Shown piece by piece: positions 1 through 9,347 of a stretch of DNA of 64,000 nt. A model generated the notes under the pieces. The model saw only the letters and a list, made by a program, of their open reading frames with translations. It had not been told where the DNA came from and did not search any database. Location of the stretch: NCBI RefSeq assembly GCF_030269515.1, contig NZ_BSTM01000007.1, positions 226,968 through 290,967 of the forward strand, given 5' to 3'. The stretch is from Actinomadura sp. NBRC 104412 (GTDB lineage: Bacteria > Actinomycetota > Actinomycetes > Streptosporangiales > Streptosporangiaceae). Position 1 is the first letter of the stretch. Every line of letters starts with the position of its first letter. Position numbers and translations under genes: made by a program.

Positions 1-201
<201 letters not shown>

Positions 202-292
202 CCGGCCGCCGTGCCCGGCCCTGACCGGATCTTTGACCGCTCCGTACCGGGCGATTCGGGTGGCTTTGCCCGCCGCTAGGTGATCAAGGCTT

Positions 293-298
293 TATGAT
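293..298 (+). promoter_or_regulatory. Candidate -10 hexamer of the downstream hydrolase
   Basis: TATGAT stands in an otherwise GC-rich stretch. No convincing -35 lies at 17-18 bases. If it is the -10 element, transcription would start near 305, which excludes the ATG at 299 as a start codon and supports the GTG at 335. This is inference from sequence only. Confidence 0.35.
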
Positions 299-334
299 AT
301 GGCACGCCGGGTGTCCGATGAGAAGGGACCGGGA

Positions 335-1435
335 GTGCGCAAAGTTCTGGTCTGCGGGGCGGCGTTCGCCGCGACGTGCATCTCCGCCGTGGCGGCGTCC
401 GGCGCGGCGGGAGCCGCTCCGCCGGTGCCGGCACCGGGGTCCTCGTCGTCCGCCTCGCCCGGCCAGGGCGACGGACCGGGGACGCAGGCCCCGTCCGGCT
501 CGCCGGGCTCCTCCGGCCCGTCGGCGACCGCACAGGCCGGGAACGGGCAGTCGTCCGCCCCCGACCCCGTCGTGTCGACCCGGGCCGTCATGGTGACGCC
601 CAAGCTGCCCAGGACCGCCACGTACGCCTACGGCATCCACCCGCGCCAGCGCCTCGACGTCTACTGGCAGGACACCACACCCGAGGGCCAGGACGACGAC
701 GCGGCGACGCGGCAGGCGCGCGGGACCGCGCCCACCCCGGCGGTGCTGCTCTTCCACGGCGGTTCGTGGATCGGCGGGGACAAGTCGGGCTGGAAGTACT
801 TCGCACGCCGCCTCACCGCGCAGGGCTACACGGTCTTCGCCGCCAACTACCGGCTCGCGACGCAGGCGCCCTGGCCCGCGCAGCGGGACGACGCCATGGC
901 GGCCCTGACCTACGTCAAGCGGCACGCGGTCAGGTGGAACGTGGACCCGGACCGTGTCGCGGTGATGGGGTCGTCCGCCGGCGGCCTGCTGGCGAGCCAG
1001 CTCGCCACCTACGGCGAGGGCGGCACGCGGGTCCGCGGCGCCGTGTCCCTGTCACCGGTGAACATCCCGTACCTGGCCTACCAGGCGGGCGAGAAGCCGG
1101 ACGCCACGAGAAGCCAGCGCAGCCTGCGCCGCGCGGTCGTGAAACTGCTGGGCTGCGTGCCCGTCGAGACCGACCCCGACTGCATGGCGCAGGCCGAGGA
1201 CACCAACACCATCAGCCATGTCTCCCCGGGCGACGCGCCGATGCTGCTGCTGCACTACAAGGACGAGTTCGTCCCGCCCGCGCAGAGCACCGGCCTGGCC
1301 GCCGCCCTACGCGGGGTCGGCCTGGACGCGAGCGTCAAGGTGTATCCGGGCAGGCAGCACGCGACGGCGCTGCTGAACGAGGAGACCGCCGTCCCGCTGA
1401 TCATCTCCTGGCTCAAGGAGCGCACCGCCCCGTGA
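335..1435 (+). CDS. Secreted alpha/beta hydrolase (esterase/lipase-like)
   Basis: A 366-residue exported hydrolase. The GTG at 335 is chosen because it follows AAGGGACC and gives a clean signal peptide (MRKVLVCGAAFAATCISAVA, then an Ala-rich AGA site); an in-frame ATG at 299 would add 12 charged residues and overlaps a possible -10 element. A low-complexity Pro/Ser/Gly linker of about 60 residues follows. The catalytic domain shows the oxyanion motif HGGSWIGG, the nucleophile elbow GSSAGG, an acidic residue in YKDEFVPP and a histidine in GRQHAT, the order seen in the BD-FAE/HSL-like esterases. Substrate is unknown. It converges on the membrane protein downstream, with four bases between the stops. 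Confidence 0.75.
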   Translation: MRKVLVCGAAFAATCISAVAASGAAGAAPPVPAPGSSSSASPGQGDGPGTQAPSGSPGSSGPSATAQAGNGQSSAPDPVVSTRAVMVTPKLPRTATYAYGIHPRQRLDVYWQDTTPEGQDDDAATRQARGTAPTPAVLLFHGGSWIGGDKSGWKYFARRLTAQGYTVFAANYRLATQAPWPAQRDDAMAALTYVKRHAVRWNVDPDRVAVMGSSAGGLLASQLATYGEGGTRVRGAVSLSPVNIPYLAYQAGEKPDATRSQRSLRRAVVKLLGCVPVETDPDCMAQAEDTNTISHVSPGDAPMLLLHYKDEFVPPAQSTGLAAALRGVGLDASVKVYPGRQHATALLNEETAVPLIISWLKERTAP

Positions 1436-1439
1436 GGGC

Positions 1440-1958
1440 TCAGGACCCGTTCCACACCATCAGCACGAGGATGATCAGCCAGATCAGCGCGACGACGCCC
1501 GAGATCGCGGCGATCCGGCCGCGCTCGACCTGAGCGACGTCCTGATCCCGCGGGGCGGTGGCGGTCGCCTTCTCCTCCGGCTCGCCCTTCCCGCCCTCGG
1601 CGGTCTCCTGGGACGGCCCGGGGGCCGGGGACGCCTCGGCCCGTTCCAAGAGCTGAGCGGCCTTGCGCTGGTCGCGCTCCACGAGGAGCAGCAGCACCAG
1701 CGCGACGACGAACAGGGTCATCGACACCACGAGCCAGATCTCGTCCAGCCGCCCCTGCCCCAGGAACAGCCCGAACAGGAAGACACCGAGCGTGCCGAGT
1801 CCGTAGATCCGGGTGTTGCGGTTGAGGAAGCGCACCACGGCCGGGTCCCGCCTGCGGATGTAGCGCGGGGTGACGGAGGTCGCGGCGGTCAGCGGGCCCA
1901 GCGTGAAGATCGCGAAGCCGATGTGCAGGACGAGCAGGAGCCGGTCGGAGGTGGACAT
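1440..1958 (-). CDS. Four-helix membrane protein (DUF2269-like)
   Basis: A 172-residue integral membrane protein. Helices are visible at about residues 6-26, 49-68 and 75-96, and a last helix at the C-terminus (AAISGVVALIWLIILVLMVW). Between helices three and four is a charged Glu/Pro/Ala cytoplasmic segment of about 50 residues. The pattern LHIGFAIFTLGPL resembles small DUF2269-type membrane proteins, but I see no catalytic motif and function is unknown. The ATG at 1958 is preferred over the GTG at 1964; the two differ by two codons. Confidence 0.6.
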   Translation of the reverse strand: MSTSDRLLLVLHIGFAIFTLGPLTAATSVTPRYIRRRDPAVVRFLNRNTRIYGLGTLGVFLFGLFLGQGRLDEIWLVVSMTLFVVALVLLLLVERDQRKAAQLLERAEASPAPGPSQETAEGGKGEPEEKATATAPRDQDVAQVERGRIAAISGVVALIWLIILVLMVWNGS

Positions 1959-2009
1959 GGCCACGACCCTAACGGCCGGACCCGCCGCGGGGGGCGGACC
2001 CCCGCGCGA

Positions 2010-4061
2010 TCACCGGCGTCCGCGCCGCACCCGCAGGTAGTCGCTGACCACGTACTGGCCGAGCCGTTCGGCGTCGGGCGCGAACACCCGGCCGCCGTTG
2101 CGCCGCGCGACCTCCTCCACGAACGACACCAGCCGCCGGTCCTCGGCCAGCATGAAGAAGTTCATGCTGGCGCCGCGCCTGGTCATCTTGTCGACCTCGG
2201 CCAGCGTCAGCACCAGCGTGTCGGGGGAGGGCGGGTAGTCGAACAGCGACCGCCCGTCGGGACGCAGGTGCGCGGTCGGCTCGCCGTCGGTGACCACCAG
2301 GACGATCGGCTCGAAGTCGGGGTGCCGGTCCAGATGGCGGCCCGCGATCATCAGCGCGTGGTGCAGGTTGGTGCCCTGCACCATGTCCCAGTCCAGTCCG
2401 GCCATCTCGGTGGGGTGCAGGGTCCTGGCGTAGTTGGAGAACCCGATGATCTGGATGGCGTCCTGCGGGTACTTGCTGGTGACCAGCGCGTGCAGGGCCA
2501 GCGTGGTCTGCTTCGCCGCCGCCCAGGTGCCGCGCAGCACCATCGAGTACGACAGGTCCACCAGCAGGCACACCGCCGCGGCGCTGCGGCGCTCGGTCTC
2601 CTGCACCTCGAAGTCGTCCACGCTCAGCTTGACCGCGCCGTTCCGCCTGGTGACCGCCCTGGGCGCGGGGGGCCCGCCGGACGCGGACGAGCCGCCCGGA
2701 GCGTCGAGGACGGGCGCGTCCAGCGCCGCCGCGGACGGCTCCATGGCGCTGCGGCGGATGGCGTTGCCGACGGTGCGGACCACGTCCAGGGGCTGCTCGT
2801 CGCCGAACCGCCACTCGCGGCTCGACCCCGTCAGCTCCCCGGCCTGCCCGGCGTCCCGCTGGTCGTGGTCGCCCTGCCGGCCCGCGGTGAGCTGGGAGAA
2901 CACCCGGCGCAGCGCGGTGTCGCCGAGGCGCCGCACGGCCTTGGGCGTCAGCTCCAGCTTGCCGCGCTTGCGCTGCAGGTAGCCCTGGCGCTCCAGCTCG
3001 GTCTCGATCCGGCGCAGCGCCTCCAGGTCGTCCACGGCACGGCGGCCCAGCGCGCGCCGCACCGCCTCCTCGTCGATGTCGTCGAGACGGGCGCCCGGGT
3101 AGTCCTGGGCCAGCGCCGCCTCCAGCTCGGCCAGGTCGGCCAGCTCGGCCAGCGCCGTCGTGGCGTCGCCCATGCCCAGCGCCTCGTCGCCGGTCATCCG
3201 TTCCGGCTGCCCCCAGCCCAGGTCGGGACGGCGGGCGCGCAGCGCGTCGTTCAGCCGGGACATCTCCATGGCCAGCCCCGCGTCCTGCATGACCTGGTCC
3301 ATCAGGGCGGCCAGCTCCGCCCGCTGCTCGGGGCTCAGCGAGGCCAGCAGCCGGTCCATCGCGGCGGCGCGGCGGGCCAGCGAGTCGACCAGCTCCTCCA
3401 GGTTCCGCGGGTTGTCGGGGAACATGTCCCCGTACCGCTCCATGAACCGGTCGAAGTCCTCCTGGGTGTGCTCGCCGCGGGCGTCCTTCTCCAGCATCTC
3501 GTTGAGCGCGGCCATCATGTCCTTGACGCGCTGCATGGCCTGCGGGTCCTGGCTTTCCAGAGCCTGCTTCATGCCCTGGAACTGCGCGTCCAGGATGTCC
3601 CTGCGGAGAAGGTCCTTCAGCCGTTCGAACGTGGCACGGGCCGCGTCCGACCTCCACTGGTAGTCCGACAGCCGCCGGATCGCCTGGGCGGTGTCGTCGG
3701 GGAGCGCGTCCAGCTCGGCCTCGCGCAGCCGCGCGTCGTCGCTGGGGTCGGGGAACAGCTCGGCCCGCTCCTGCCCGATCGCGGTGTCGAGCAGGGCGCG
3801 CGCCTCCTCCAGCGTCCCGTCGAGGCGGCCGCGTTCGCGCAGCCTGCGGCGTCGCTCCCGCACCTGCCGCAGCAGGTCGTCGAGACCGCGGCGCCCTTCG
3901 GCGCCCGGCAGGCCGCGCCGCAGCAGCTCCCGCAGCGCCTCCTCCGGACGGGTGCCCTCCAGGACGGAGTCGCCCATCGCGTCCAGCGCGTCCCGTACGT
4001 CGTACGGCGGGGCGAGCGGGTCGGGACCCTCCTCATACGCCCCGTACCGGTAACGGCTCAT
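2010..4061 (-). CDS. VWA domain protein, partner of the MoxR/ChlI-type ATPase
   Basis: About 683 residues. The first 400 are mostly charged helices (runs such as RERRRRLRERGR). The C-terminal third is a von Willebrand factor A domain with an intact metal-ion MIDAS motif (VDLSYSM), the threonine loop GTNLHH and the VTDGEPTAH segment. Proteins of this type work with a neighbouring AAA+ ATPase of the MoxR/ChlI class, in a chelatase-like or chaperone arrangement; the ATPase lies immediately upstream on the same strand, 112 bases away, so the two probably form one transcription unit. The ATG at 4061 follows GGGGAG; a TTG at 4073 would be too close to the ribosome-binding sequence. The target complex is unknown. 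Confidence 0.8.
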   Translation of the reverse strand: MSRYRYGAYEEGPDPLAPPYDVRDALDAMGDSVLEGTRPEEALRELLRRGLPGAEGRRGLDDLLRQVRERRRRLRERGRLDGTLEEARALLDTAIGQERAELFPDPSDDARLREAELDALPDDTAQAIRRLSDYQWRSDAARATFERLKDLLRRDILDAQFQGMKQALESQDPQAMQRVKDMMAALNEMLEKDARGEHTQEDFDRFMERYGDMFPDNPRNLEELVDSLARRAAAMDRLLASLSPEQRAELAALMDQVMQDAGLAMEMSRLNDALRARRPDLGWGQPERMTGDEALGMGDATTALAELADLAELEAALAQDYPGARLDDIDEEAVRRALGRRAVDDLEALRRIETELERQGYLQRKRGKLELTPKAVRRLGDTALRRVFSQLTAGRQGDHDQRDAGQAGELTGSSREWRFGDEQPLDVVRTVGNAIRRSAMEPSAAALDAPVLDAPGGSSASGGPPAPRAVTRRNGAVKLSVDDFEVQETERRSAAAVCLLVDLSYSMVLRGTWAAAKQTTLALHALVTSKYPQDAIQIIGFSNYARTLHPTEMAGLDWDMVQGTNLHHALMIAGRHLDRHPDFEPIVLVVTDGEPTAHLRPDGRSLFDYPPSPDTLVLTLAEVDKMTRRGASMNFFMLAEDRRLVSFVEEVARRNGGRVFAPDAERLGQYVVSDYLRVRRGRR

Positions 4062-4173
4062 CGCACTCCCCAACTCCTCAGGACGCCTACGTCTGCGCTG
4101 CCCGCGCGGGGGGACGGCCCCCCGGAGAGGCGGCGCTCATGCCCTCGCTCTGTCCGGTCGTGCCGCCGGCACC

Positions 4174-5595
4174 TCACGTGCGGTAGGTGGCCGTACCGTC
4201 CGCTCCGCCCTCCCGGACGTCCTTGGACAACCTGCGGGTGAGGTAGAGGCCCTCCAGGGCGAACTCCAGCGCGGCGGCGGCCTGCTCGGGGGACTCGCCG
4301 CTCATGCCGAGCCGCTCCATGATCTTGGCGAGCCCGGGGACCTGGCCGATCCGGCGCAGCAGCTCGGCGGCCGGCACCAGCTCGCCCGACTCCACCTGCT
4401 CGCCGGAGTCGAACTTCGCCAGCAGCCCGGTCAGGTCGGCGGGGCCCAGCGTGCGCCGGTAGGTCTCGGCGATGGCGCGGCGCAGCAGGTGCTCCAGCAC
4501 CTCCTGCTCGCGGCCCTCCTCGCTGACCTCGAACTCCACCTTGCCCATCAGGGACGGCACCACCGCGGGCAGGTCGCAGACCCGGGCCACGGCGCGCTCC
4601 TCGCCCGTGAGCGCGGCCCGCCGCACGGCGCCCGCCGCCACGGTCTCGGCCCCGGCCAGCGCGAACCGCGCCGACACGCCGGACCTGGTGTCCACCGCCG
4701 TCGACTCGCGCACCAGCCGGGTGAACCTGGCGATCACCTCGATCAGATGGTCGGGCACCTCGGCCGGCTGCCCGGCCAGGTCGGCGAACTCCGCCTCCTG
4801 GCGGATCAGCTCCAGCTCGGTGCCCAGCTCCAGCGGGTAGTGGGTGCGGATCTCGGCGCCGAACCTGTCCTTGAGCGGGGTGATGATCCGGCCCCGGTTG
4901 GTGTAGTCCTCGGGGTTGGCGCTGGCCACCAGCAGCAGGTCCAGCGGCAGCCGCAGCGCGTACCCGCGGACCTGGACGTCCCGCTCCTCCAGCACGTTCA
5001 GCAGCGCCACCTGGATCCGCTCGGCCAGGTCGGGCAGCTCGTTGATGGAGAAGACGCCCCGGTTGGTGCGCGGCACCAGGCCGAAGTGGACGGTCTCGGG
5101 GTCGCCCAGCGGCCGGCCCTCGGCCACCTTGATCGGGTCCACGTCGCCGATCAGGTCGCCGACGCTGGTGTCGGGCGTGGCCAGCTTCTCCCCGTACCGG
5201 TCGTCGCGGTGCTTCCAGGCCACCGGCAGGGCCTCGCCCAGCTCGCCGGCCATCCTGCGGCACCGCACGCACACCGGCGCGTACGGGTGGTCGTTGATCT
5301 CGCATCCCTCGACGACCGGGGTCCACTCGTCCAGCAGCCCGACCAGGGTGCGGATCAGCCGGGTCTTGCCCTGGCCGCGCTCGCCGAGCAGGACCAGGTC
5401 GTGCCCGGCCAGCAGGGCGCGCTCCAGATGGGGCAGCACCGTGTCGTCGAACCCGACGATGCCGGGGAAGCGGGGCTCGCCCGATCTCAGGCGGTTCAGC
5501 AGGTTGTGCCGGATCTCGGCCTTGACCGAGCGGTGCACGTGGCCACTGGTGCGAAGCTCGCCCAGTGTTCTCTCGCGAGGTTCGGATGGACGCAC
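4174..5595 (-). CDS. MoxR/Mg-chelatase ChlI-type AAA+ ATPase
   Basis: A 473-residue AAA+ ATPase. It has a Walker A (GERGQGKT), a short Cys-containing insert (CEINDHPYAPVCVRC, possibly metal binding), a Walker B-like segment GVFSINELPDL, and the sensor region ASANPEDYTNRGRIITPLKDRFG (quoted only as a landmark of the ChlI/MoxR class). The C-terminal half is helical. Family knowledge: such ATPases remodel or metallate a target with a VWA partner, and that partner follows directly downstream. It is not the chlorophyll enzyme, since no tetrapyrrole genes adjoin it. It starts at a GTG and is divergent from the FIST gene with about 167 bases between. Confidence 0.85.
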   Translation of the reverse strand: MRPSEPRERTLGELRTSGHVHRSVKAEIRHNLLNRLRSGEPRFPGIVGFDDTVLPHLERALLAGHDLVLLGERGQGKTRLIRTLVGLLDEWTPVVEGCEINDHPYAPVCVRCRRMAGELGEALPVAWKHRDDRYGEKLATPDTSVGDLIGDVDPIKVAEGRPLGDPETVHFGLVPRTNRGVFSINELPDLAERIQVALLNVLEERDVQVRGYALRLPLDLLLVASANPEDYTNRGRIITPLKDRFGAEIRTHYPLELGTELELIRQEAEFADLAGQPAEVPDHLIEVIARFTRLVRESTAVDTRSGVSARFALAGAETVAAGAVRRAALTGEERAVARVCDLPAVVPSLMGKVEFEVSEEGREQEVLEHLLRRAIAETYRRTLGPADLTGLLAKFDSGEQVESGELVPAAELLRRIGQVPGLAKIMERLGMSGESPEQAAAALEFALEGLYLTRRLSKDVREGGADGTATYRT

Positions 5596-5762
5596 GCGAT
5601 CGACACTACGTCGCCGATCCGCGATATCGCACCCTCACGGGCCCGATTCCCTTGCGGCTCGGGCGTCCCGGACTCGGCGGCCGCCCTGTTTGGGTGGCGT
5701 GCGCGTGAAGGGGGAAACTGGAAGTGTGAACGACCCGCTGAACCGTGAGGGAGGCTCCGCCG

Positions 5763-6953
5763 ATGGCCCGATTCGGTGACGGCCTCGCCCTCGGCCCTGA
5801 CCTGACCGCGGCGGCGCGGACCGCGGTGCGCACGGCGCTGGAGCCGCTCAGCGCCCCACCGGACCTGGTCTGCGTCTTCGTCTCCGCCGACGATCCCGGC
5901 GCGCTGGAGGCGGCCGGGCTGGCCGCGATGGAGGCGGCCGGCGCCCGGACGGTGCTGGGCTGTAGCGCCAACGGGGTGATCGGGGGTTCCCGCGGCGTCG
6001 AGGAGGCCAGCGCGGTCAGCGCCTGGGCCGGGGTGCTGCCCGGCGCCCGGCTGGAGCCGTTCCGGCTGGAGACGCTCAAGGCCGAGGACCGGCTGATCGT
6101 CGTCGGCATGCCCGAGGGCCAGGACGACGACGTGGTGGGCGTGCTGCTGGCCGATCCCTACAGCTTCCCGGTGGACGCCTTCGTGGAGCGGTCCGGGGAG
6201 GCGCTGCCCGGGCTGCCGCTGGTCGGCGGCATGGCGGACGGGCCGAGCCGCGGCGCCACCCGCCTGTTCCTCAACGGGGACGTGTACGACACGGGCGCGG
6301 TCGGGGTGGTGCTCGGCGGCGCCGTGACCGCGGTCACGGTGGTCAGCCAGGGCGCCCGCCCGATCGGCCCGGACATGGTGGTGACCAAGGCCGACGAGAA
6401 CATCCTGTACGAGCTGGCCGGCACGCCCGCGCTGGAGAAGCTGGAGCAGATCGTCCTCGGCCTGTCCGTGGAGGAGCAGGAGATGGCCGGCCAGGGACTG
6501 CTGATCGGCGTGGCCATGGACGAGTACGCCGACGAGCACGAGCGCGGCGACTTCCTGGTCCGGGGCGTGGTGGGCGCCGACACCGACACCGGGGCGATCG
6601 CGATCGGCGACGTGGTCGACGTCGGCCGCACCGTCCGCTTCCAGGTCAGGGACGCGGGCGCCGCCGAGGCCGACCTCACCACGCTGCTGGAGCGCTTCGA
6701 CCTGGCGCCGGTGGAGGGGGCCCTGCTGTTCTCCTGCAACGGGCGGGGCCGCGCCATGTTCCCCGACTCCGATCACGACGCCCGGGTGCTGGAACGCGCG
6801 TTCCGCCCGTCCGGGGTGGGCGGGTTCTTCGCCGCCGGTGAGATCGGCCCGGTGGCGGGGCGCAACCACGTGCACGGGTTCACCGCGTCCATCCTCGCCT
6901 TCGGCCCCGAACAGGAGATCACCTTCGTCCCGGACCAGGACGGCGGGTCGTGA
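5763..6953 (+). CDS. FIST domain sensory protein (stand-alone)
   Basis: A 396-residue protein consisting of FIST_N (about residues 20-200; landmark TVLGCSANGVIGG and GRGVEE-like GSRGVEEASAVS) followed by FIST_C (about 215-385; landmark LLFSCNGRGRAMFP). FIST modules are predicted small-ligand sensors, often fused to kinases or cyclases, but here no output domain is attached. The ATG at 5763 sits eight bases after GAGGGAGG. The stop overlaps the GTG start of the ROK kinase (GTGA), so the two are translationally coupled, which suggests that the sensor and a sugar kinase act together. Location is cytosolic: no signal peptide or helix is visible. Confidence 0.85.
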   Translation: MARFGDGLALGPDLTAAARTAVRTALEPLSAPPDLVCVFVSADDPGALEAAGLAAMEAAGARTVLGCSANGVIGGSRGVEEASAVSAWAGVLPGARLEPFRLETLKAEDRLIVVGMPEGQDDDVVGVLLADPYSFPVDAFVERSGEALPGLPLVGGMADGPSRGATRLFLNGDVYDTGAVGVVLGGAVTAVTVVSQGARPIGPDMVVTKADENILYELAGTPALEKLEQIVLGLSVEEQEMAGQGLLIGVAMDEYADEHERGDFLVRGVVGADTDTGAIAIGDVVDVGRTVRFQVRDAGAAEADLTTLLERFDLAPVEGALLFSCNGRGRAMFPDSDHDARVLERAFRPSGVGGFFAAGEIGPVAGRNHVHGFTASILAFGPEQEITFVPDQDGGS

Positions 6954-7954
6954 GCGACCGCGGCTCCGAGGTGCCCGTGCTGGCGATCGACATCGGCGGG
7001 ACCAAGATGGCCGCCGCCATGGTGGGCGCGGACGGGCGCCTGACGGCCCACGAGCGCGTCGAGACGCCGAACCGGCCGATCGAACACCCGGACCCGGAGA
7101 CACGGAGCCGGGACGCCGAGGCCATCTGGGCGGCCCTCGACGCGCTGGTCGGCAAGGTGCTCGCCGCGGCCGGAGCGGACGCGGAGCGGATCGCCGGCGT
7201 CGGTGTGGGCTGCGGAGGCCCGATGACCTGGCCCGCCGCCGAGGTGTCGCCGCTCAACATGCGCGCTTGGCGCGGCTTCCCGTTACGTGACCGTCTCCGG
7301 GCGCGTTTCCCCGGCCTTCCCGTGCGCGTTCACAACGACGCCGTCTGCGTCGCGATCGCCGAGCACTGGCAGGGCGCCGGGAAGGGGTACGGCAACGTCC
7401 TGGGCATGGTGGTCTCGACCGGCGTGGGCGGCGGCCTGGTGCTGGGCGGACGCCTGATCGACGGCAAGAGCGGGAACGCCGGGCACGTCGGGCATATCGT
7501 CGTGGACCCCGACGGCCCGCCGTGCGGTTGCGGGGGCCGTGGCTGCCTGGAGGCGATCGCGCGCGGGCCGGGCCTGACGGCGTGGGCGCGTGAGCAGGGC
7601 TGGCGGCGGGACGACGAGCGCGACCCCACCGGCGTGGACCTGGCCGCCGACGCCCGCGCGGGCCACCCGGTGGCCATGGCCGCCATGCGCAGAGCGGGCC
7701 GGGCACTGGGCATCGCCCTCGCGTCCACCGCCAATGTCCTCGACCTGGACGTGGTGGCGATCGGCGGGGGCCTGTCCCAGGCGGGCGACCTGCTGTTCGG
7801 CCCGCTGGAGGAGGCGTTCGCCGTTCACGCCCGCATGGACTTCGCGCGGCGGGTGCGCATCGTCCCGGCGACGCTGGGGCAGACCAGCGGGCTCATCGGC
7901 GCGGCGGCCCTGATCCAGCGGCCCGACCTGTACTGGGGTGGGGACGACCGGTAG
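6950..7954 (+). CDS. ROK family sugar kinase (glucokinase-like)
   Basis: A 334-residue ROK kinase. The N-terminal phosphate-binding loop LAIDIGGTKMAAAMV is present, as are the catalytic Asp region VHNDAVCVAIAEHW, the glycine-rich STGVGGGLVLGG, and the ROK zinc motif GHIVVDPDGPPCGCGGRGC followed by LEAIARG. It lacks the N-terminal winged helix of ROK repressors, so it is an enzyme phosphorylating a hexose or aminosugar in the cytosol. It contains one TTA leucine codon at 7283-7285, rare in this genome. It overlaps FIST upstream by 4 bases and the MFS gene downstream by 17 bases, forming a tight operon. Confidence 0.88.
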   Translation: MSDRGSEVPVLAIDIGGTKMAAAMVGADGRLTAHERVETPNRPIEHPDPETRSRDAEAIWAALDALVGKVLAAAGADAERIAGVGVGCGGPMTWPAAEVSPLNMRAWRGFPLRDRLRARFPGLPVRVHNDAVCVAIAEHWQGAGKGYGNVLGMVVSTGVGGGLVLGGRLIDGKSGNAGHVGHIVVDPDGPPCGCGGRGCLEAIARGPGLTAWAREQGWRRDDERDPTGVDLAADARAGHPVAMAAMRRAGRALGIALASTANVLDLDVVAIGGGLSQAGDLLFGPLEEAFAVHARMDFARRVRIVPATLGQTSGLIGAAALIQRPDLYWGGDDR

Positions 7955-9338
7955 CAGGGGCGGGCGGCCCCCCGGAGACGCCTTCGACCGCAGGCTGCTT
8001 GCCCCCATGCTGCTGGGTACGGTGCTGAACCCGATCAATAGCTCGATTCTCGCCGTCTCGCTGGTGCCGATCGGGGCCGCCCTGGGGGCGCCGCCGTCCG
8101 AGACGGCGTGGCTGGTGGCCGCGCTCTACATGGCGACCGCGGTCGGGCAGCCGGTGACCGGACGCCTGATCGACCTGTTCGGGCCGCGCCGCCTCTACCT
8201 GGCGGGCATGGCCCTCACCGGGGTCGCGGGCCTGATCGGCATGCTGGCGCCGAACCTGGGCGTGCTGATCCTGGCGCGGGTGCTGCTCGGCTTCGGCACC
8301 TGCGCGGGCTACCCGTCCGCGATGTACCTGATCCGCAGCGAGGGGGAACGCACCGGACGCGACAGCCCCGCCGGCGTGCTGACCGCGCTGGCCGTCTCCA
8401 GCCAGGTCATGGCCGTGATCGGACCGAGCCTGGGCGGGTTGCTGATCGAGCTCGGCGGGTGGCGCACCACCCTGGCCGTCAACCTTCCGCTGGCCGTGGC
8501 CGGGGTGGTGCTGGGCATGCGGCGCCTGCCGAGGACGCCCCTGCCGCCGCGCGCCCCGGGGGAGCGGCGGATGTCCCGTCTCGACCTGCCGGGCGTGACG
8601 CTGTTCTCCGCGATGCTGATCTCGCTGCTGCTGTTCCTCATGAACCCCGCGTCCACGCGCTGGTACCTGCCGGTCCTCAGCGTGGCGGCGGCGGTGTGCT
8701 GGGTGGTACGCGCGCTACGGGCGCCGGAGCCCTTTCTCGACCTGCGCGTCTTAGCCGGGAACGTGCCGCTGCTGACCACGTACTGCCGCGCCTTACTCGC
8801 CTACGTCGTCGGCTATGCGGCCCTGTACGGCTACACGCAATGGCTGGAGGAGGGGCGGGGCCTGTCGGCCGCGCATGCGGGCCTCCTGCAATTGCCGCTG
8901 TTCGCCACCGCGATCGTCGCCGCCACCTACTCGGGCCGCCGCTCGGAGATCCGCGGGAGGCTCGTCGTCGGCGCCGTGGTCCAGGTCGTCGCCTGCCTGC
9001 TGCTTCTGCTGCTGGATTCGCACAGCGCCATCTGGCTGCTGCTCGTGGTGGCGTTCGCCTTCGGCATCCCCCAGGGGCTGAACGGGCTCGCCCTGCAGAA
9101 CGCGGTGTACTACCAGTCCGATCGCGAGCGCACGGCCTCCTCGGCCGGGTTGCTGCGCACCTTCACCTACGTCGGCGCGATGATCACCTCCTGCCTCACC
9201 GGCCTGTTCTTCGCCGAGCGGGCCGACACCGGCGGCCTGCACGAGCTGGCCCTGTCCATGCTCGGGATGGCCGCGCTGTTCCTGCTGATCACCGTCCCCG
9301 ATCGCGCGCTGTCCGGGCTCGGCGGGCGCGGCGCATAG
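7938..9338 (+). CDS. MFS transporter (DHA2-like)
   Basis: A 466-residue major facilitator with at least 12 hydrophobic segments. Motif A is seen as GRLIDLFGPRRLYLAG between helices 2 and 3, and a motif C-like GPSLGGLLIELGGWR in helix 5. The GTG start lies inside the end of the ROK gene, suggesting coupling. Substrate is unknown; the kinase neighbour allows a sugar-related or efflux role. Two leucine codons are TTA (8751-8753 and 8793-8795), so translation would depend on the bldA-type tRNA known from streptomycetes. An alternative short start at the first internal ATG (MLLGTVLN) would lose the first helix boundary and is less likely. Confidence 0.8.
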   Translation: MGTTGSRGGRPPGDAFDRRLLAPMLLGTVLNPINSSILAVSLVPIGAALGAPPSETAWLVAALYMATAVGQPVTGRLIDLFGPRRLYLAGMALTGVAGLIGMLAPNLGVLILARVLLGFGTCAGYPSAMYLIRSEGERTGRDSPAGVLTALAVSSQVMAVIGPSLGGLLIELGGWRTTLAVNLPLAVAGVVLGMRRLPRTPLPPRAPGERRMSRLDLPGVTLFSAMLISLLLFLMNPASTRWYLPVLSVAAAVCWVVRALRAPEPFLDLRVLAGNVPLLTTYCRALLAYVVGYAALYGYTQWLEEGRGLSAAHAGLLQLPLFATAIVAATYSGRRSEIRGRLVVGAVVQVVACLLLLLLDSHSAIWLLLVVAFAFGIPQGLNGLALQNAVYYQSDRERTASSAGLLRTFTYVGAMITSCLTGLFFAERADTGGLHELALSMLGMAALFLLITVPDRALSGLGGRGA

Positions 9339-9347
9339 GATCGCCGC

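Noticed and set aside
299..334. ATG at 299 as start of the secreted hydrolase
   Set aside because: It adds a charged stretch before the signal peptide and overlaps a candidate -10 element; GTG 335 has a better ribosome-binding sequence.
4062..4073. TTG start of the VWA protein at 4073
   Set aside because: The ribosome-binding GGGGAG lies after it and before the ATG at 4061.
1923..5748. Large antisense ORFs over the VWA and ATPase genes
   Set aside because: High-GC shadow frames rich in Arg, Gly, His and Val with no motifs; the sense strand has intact domains.
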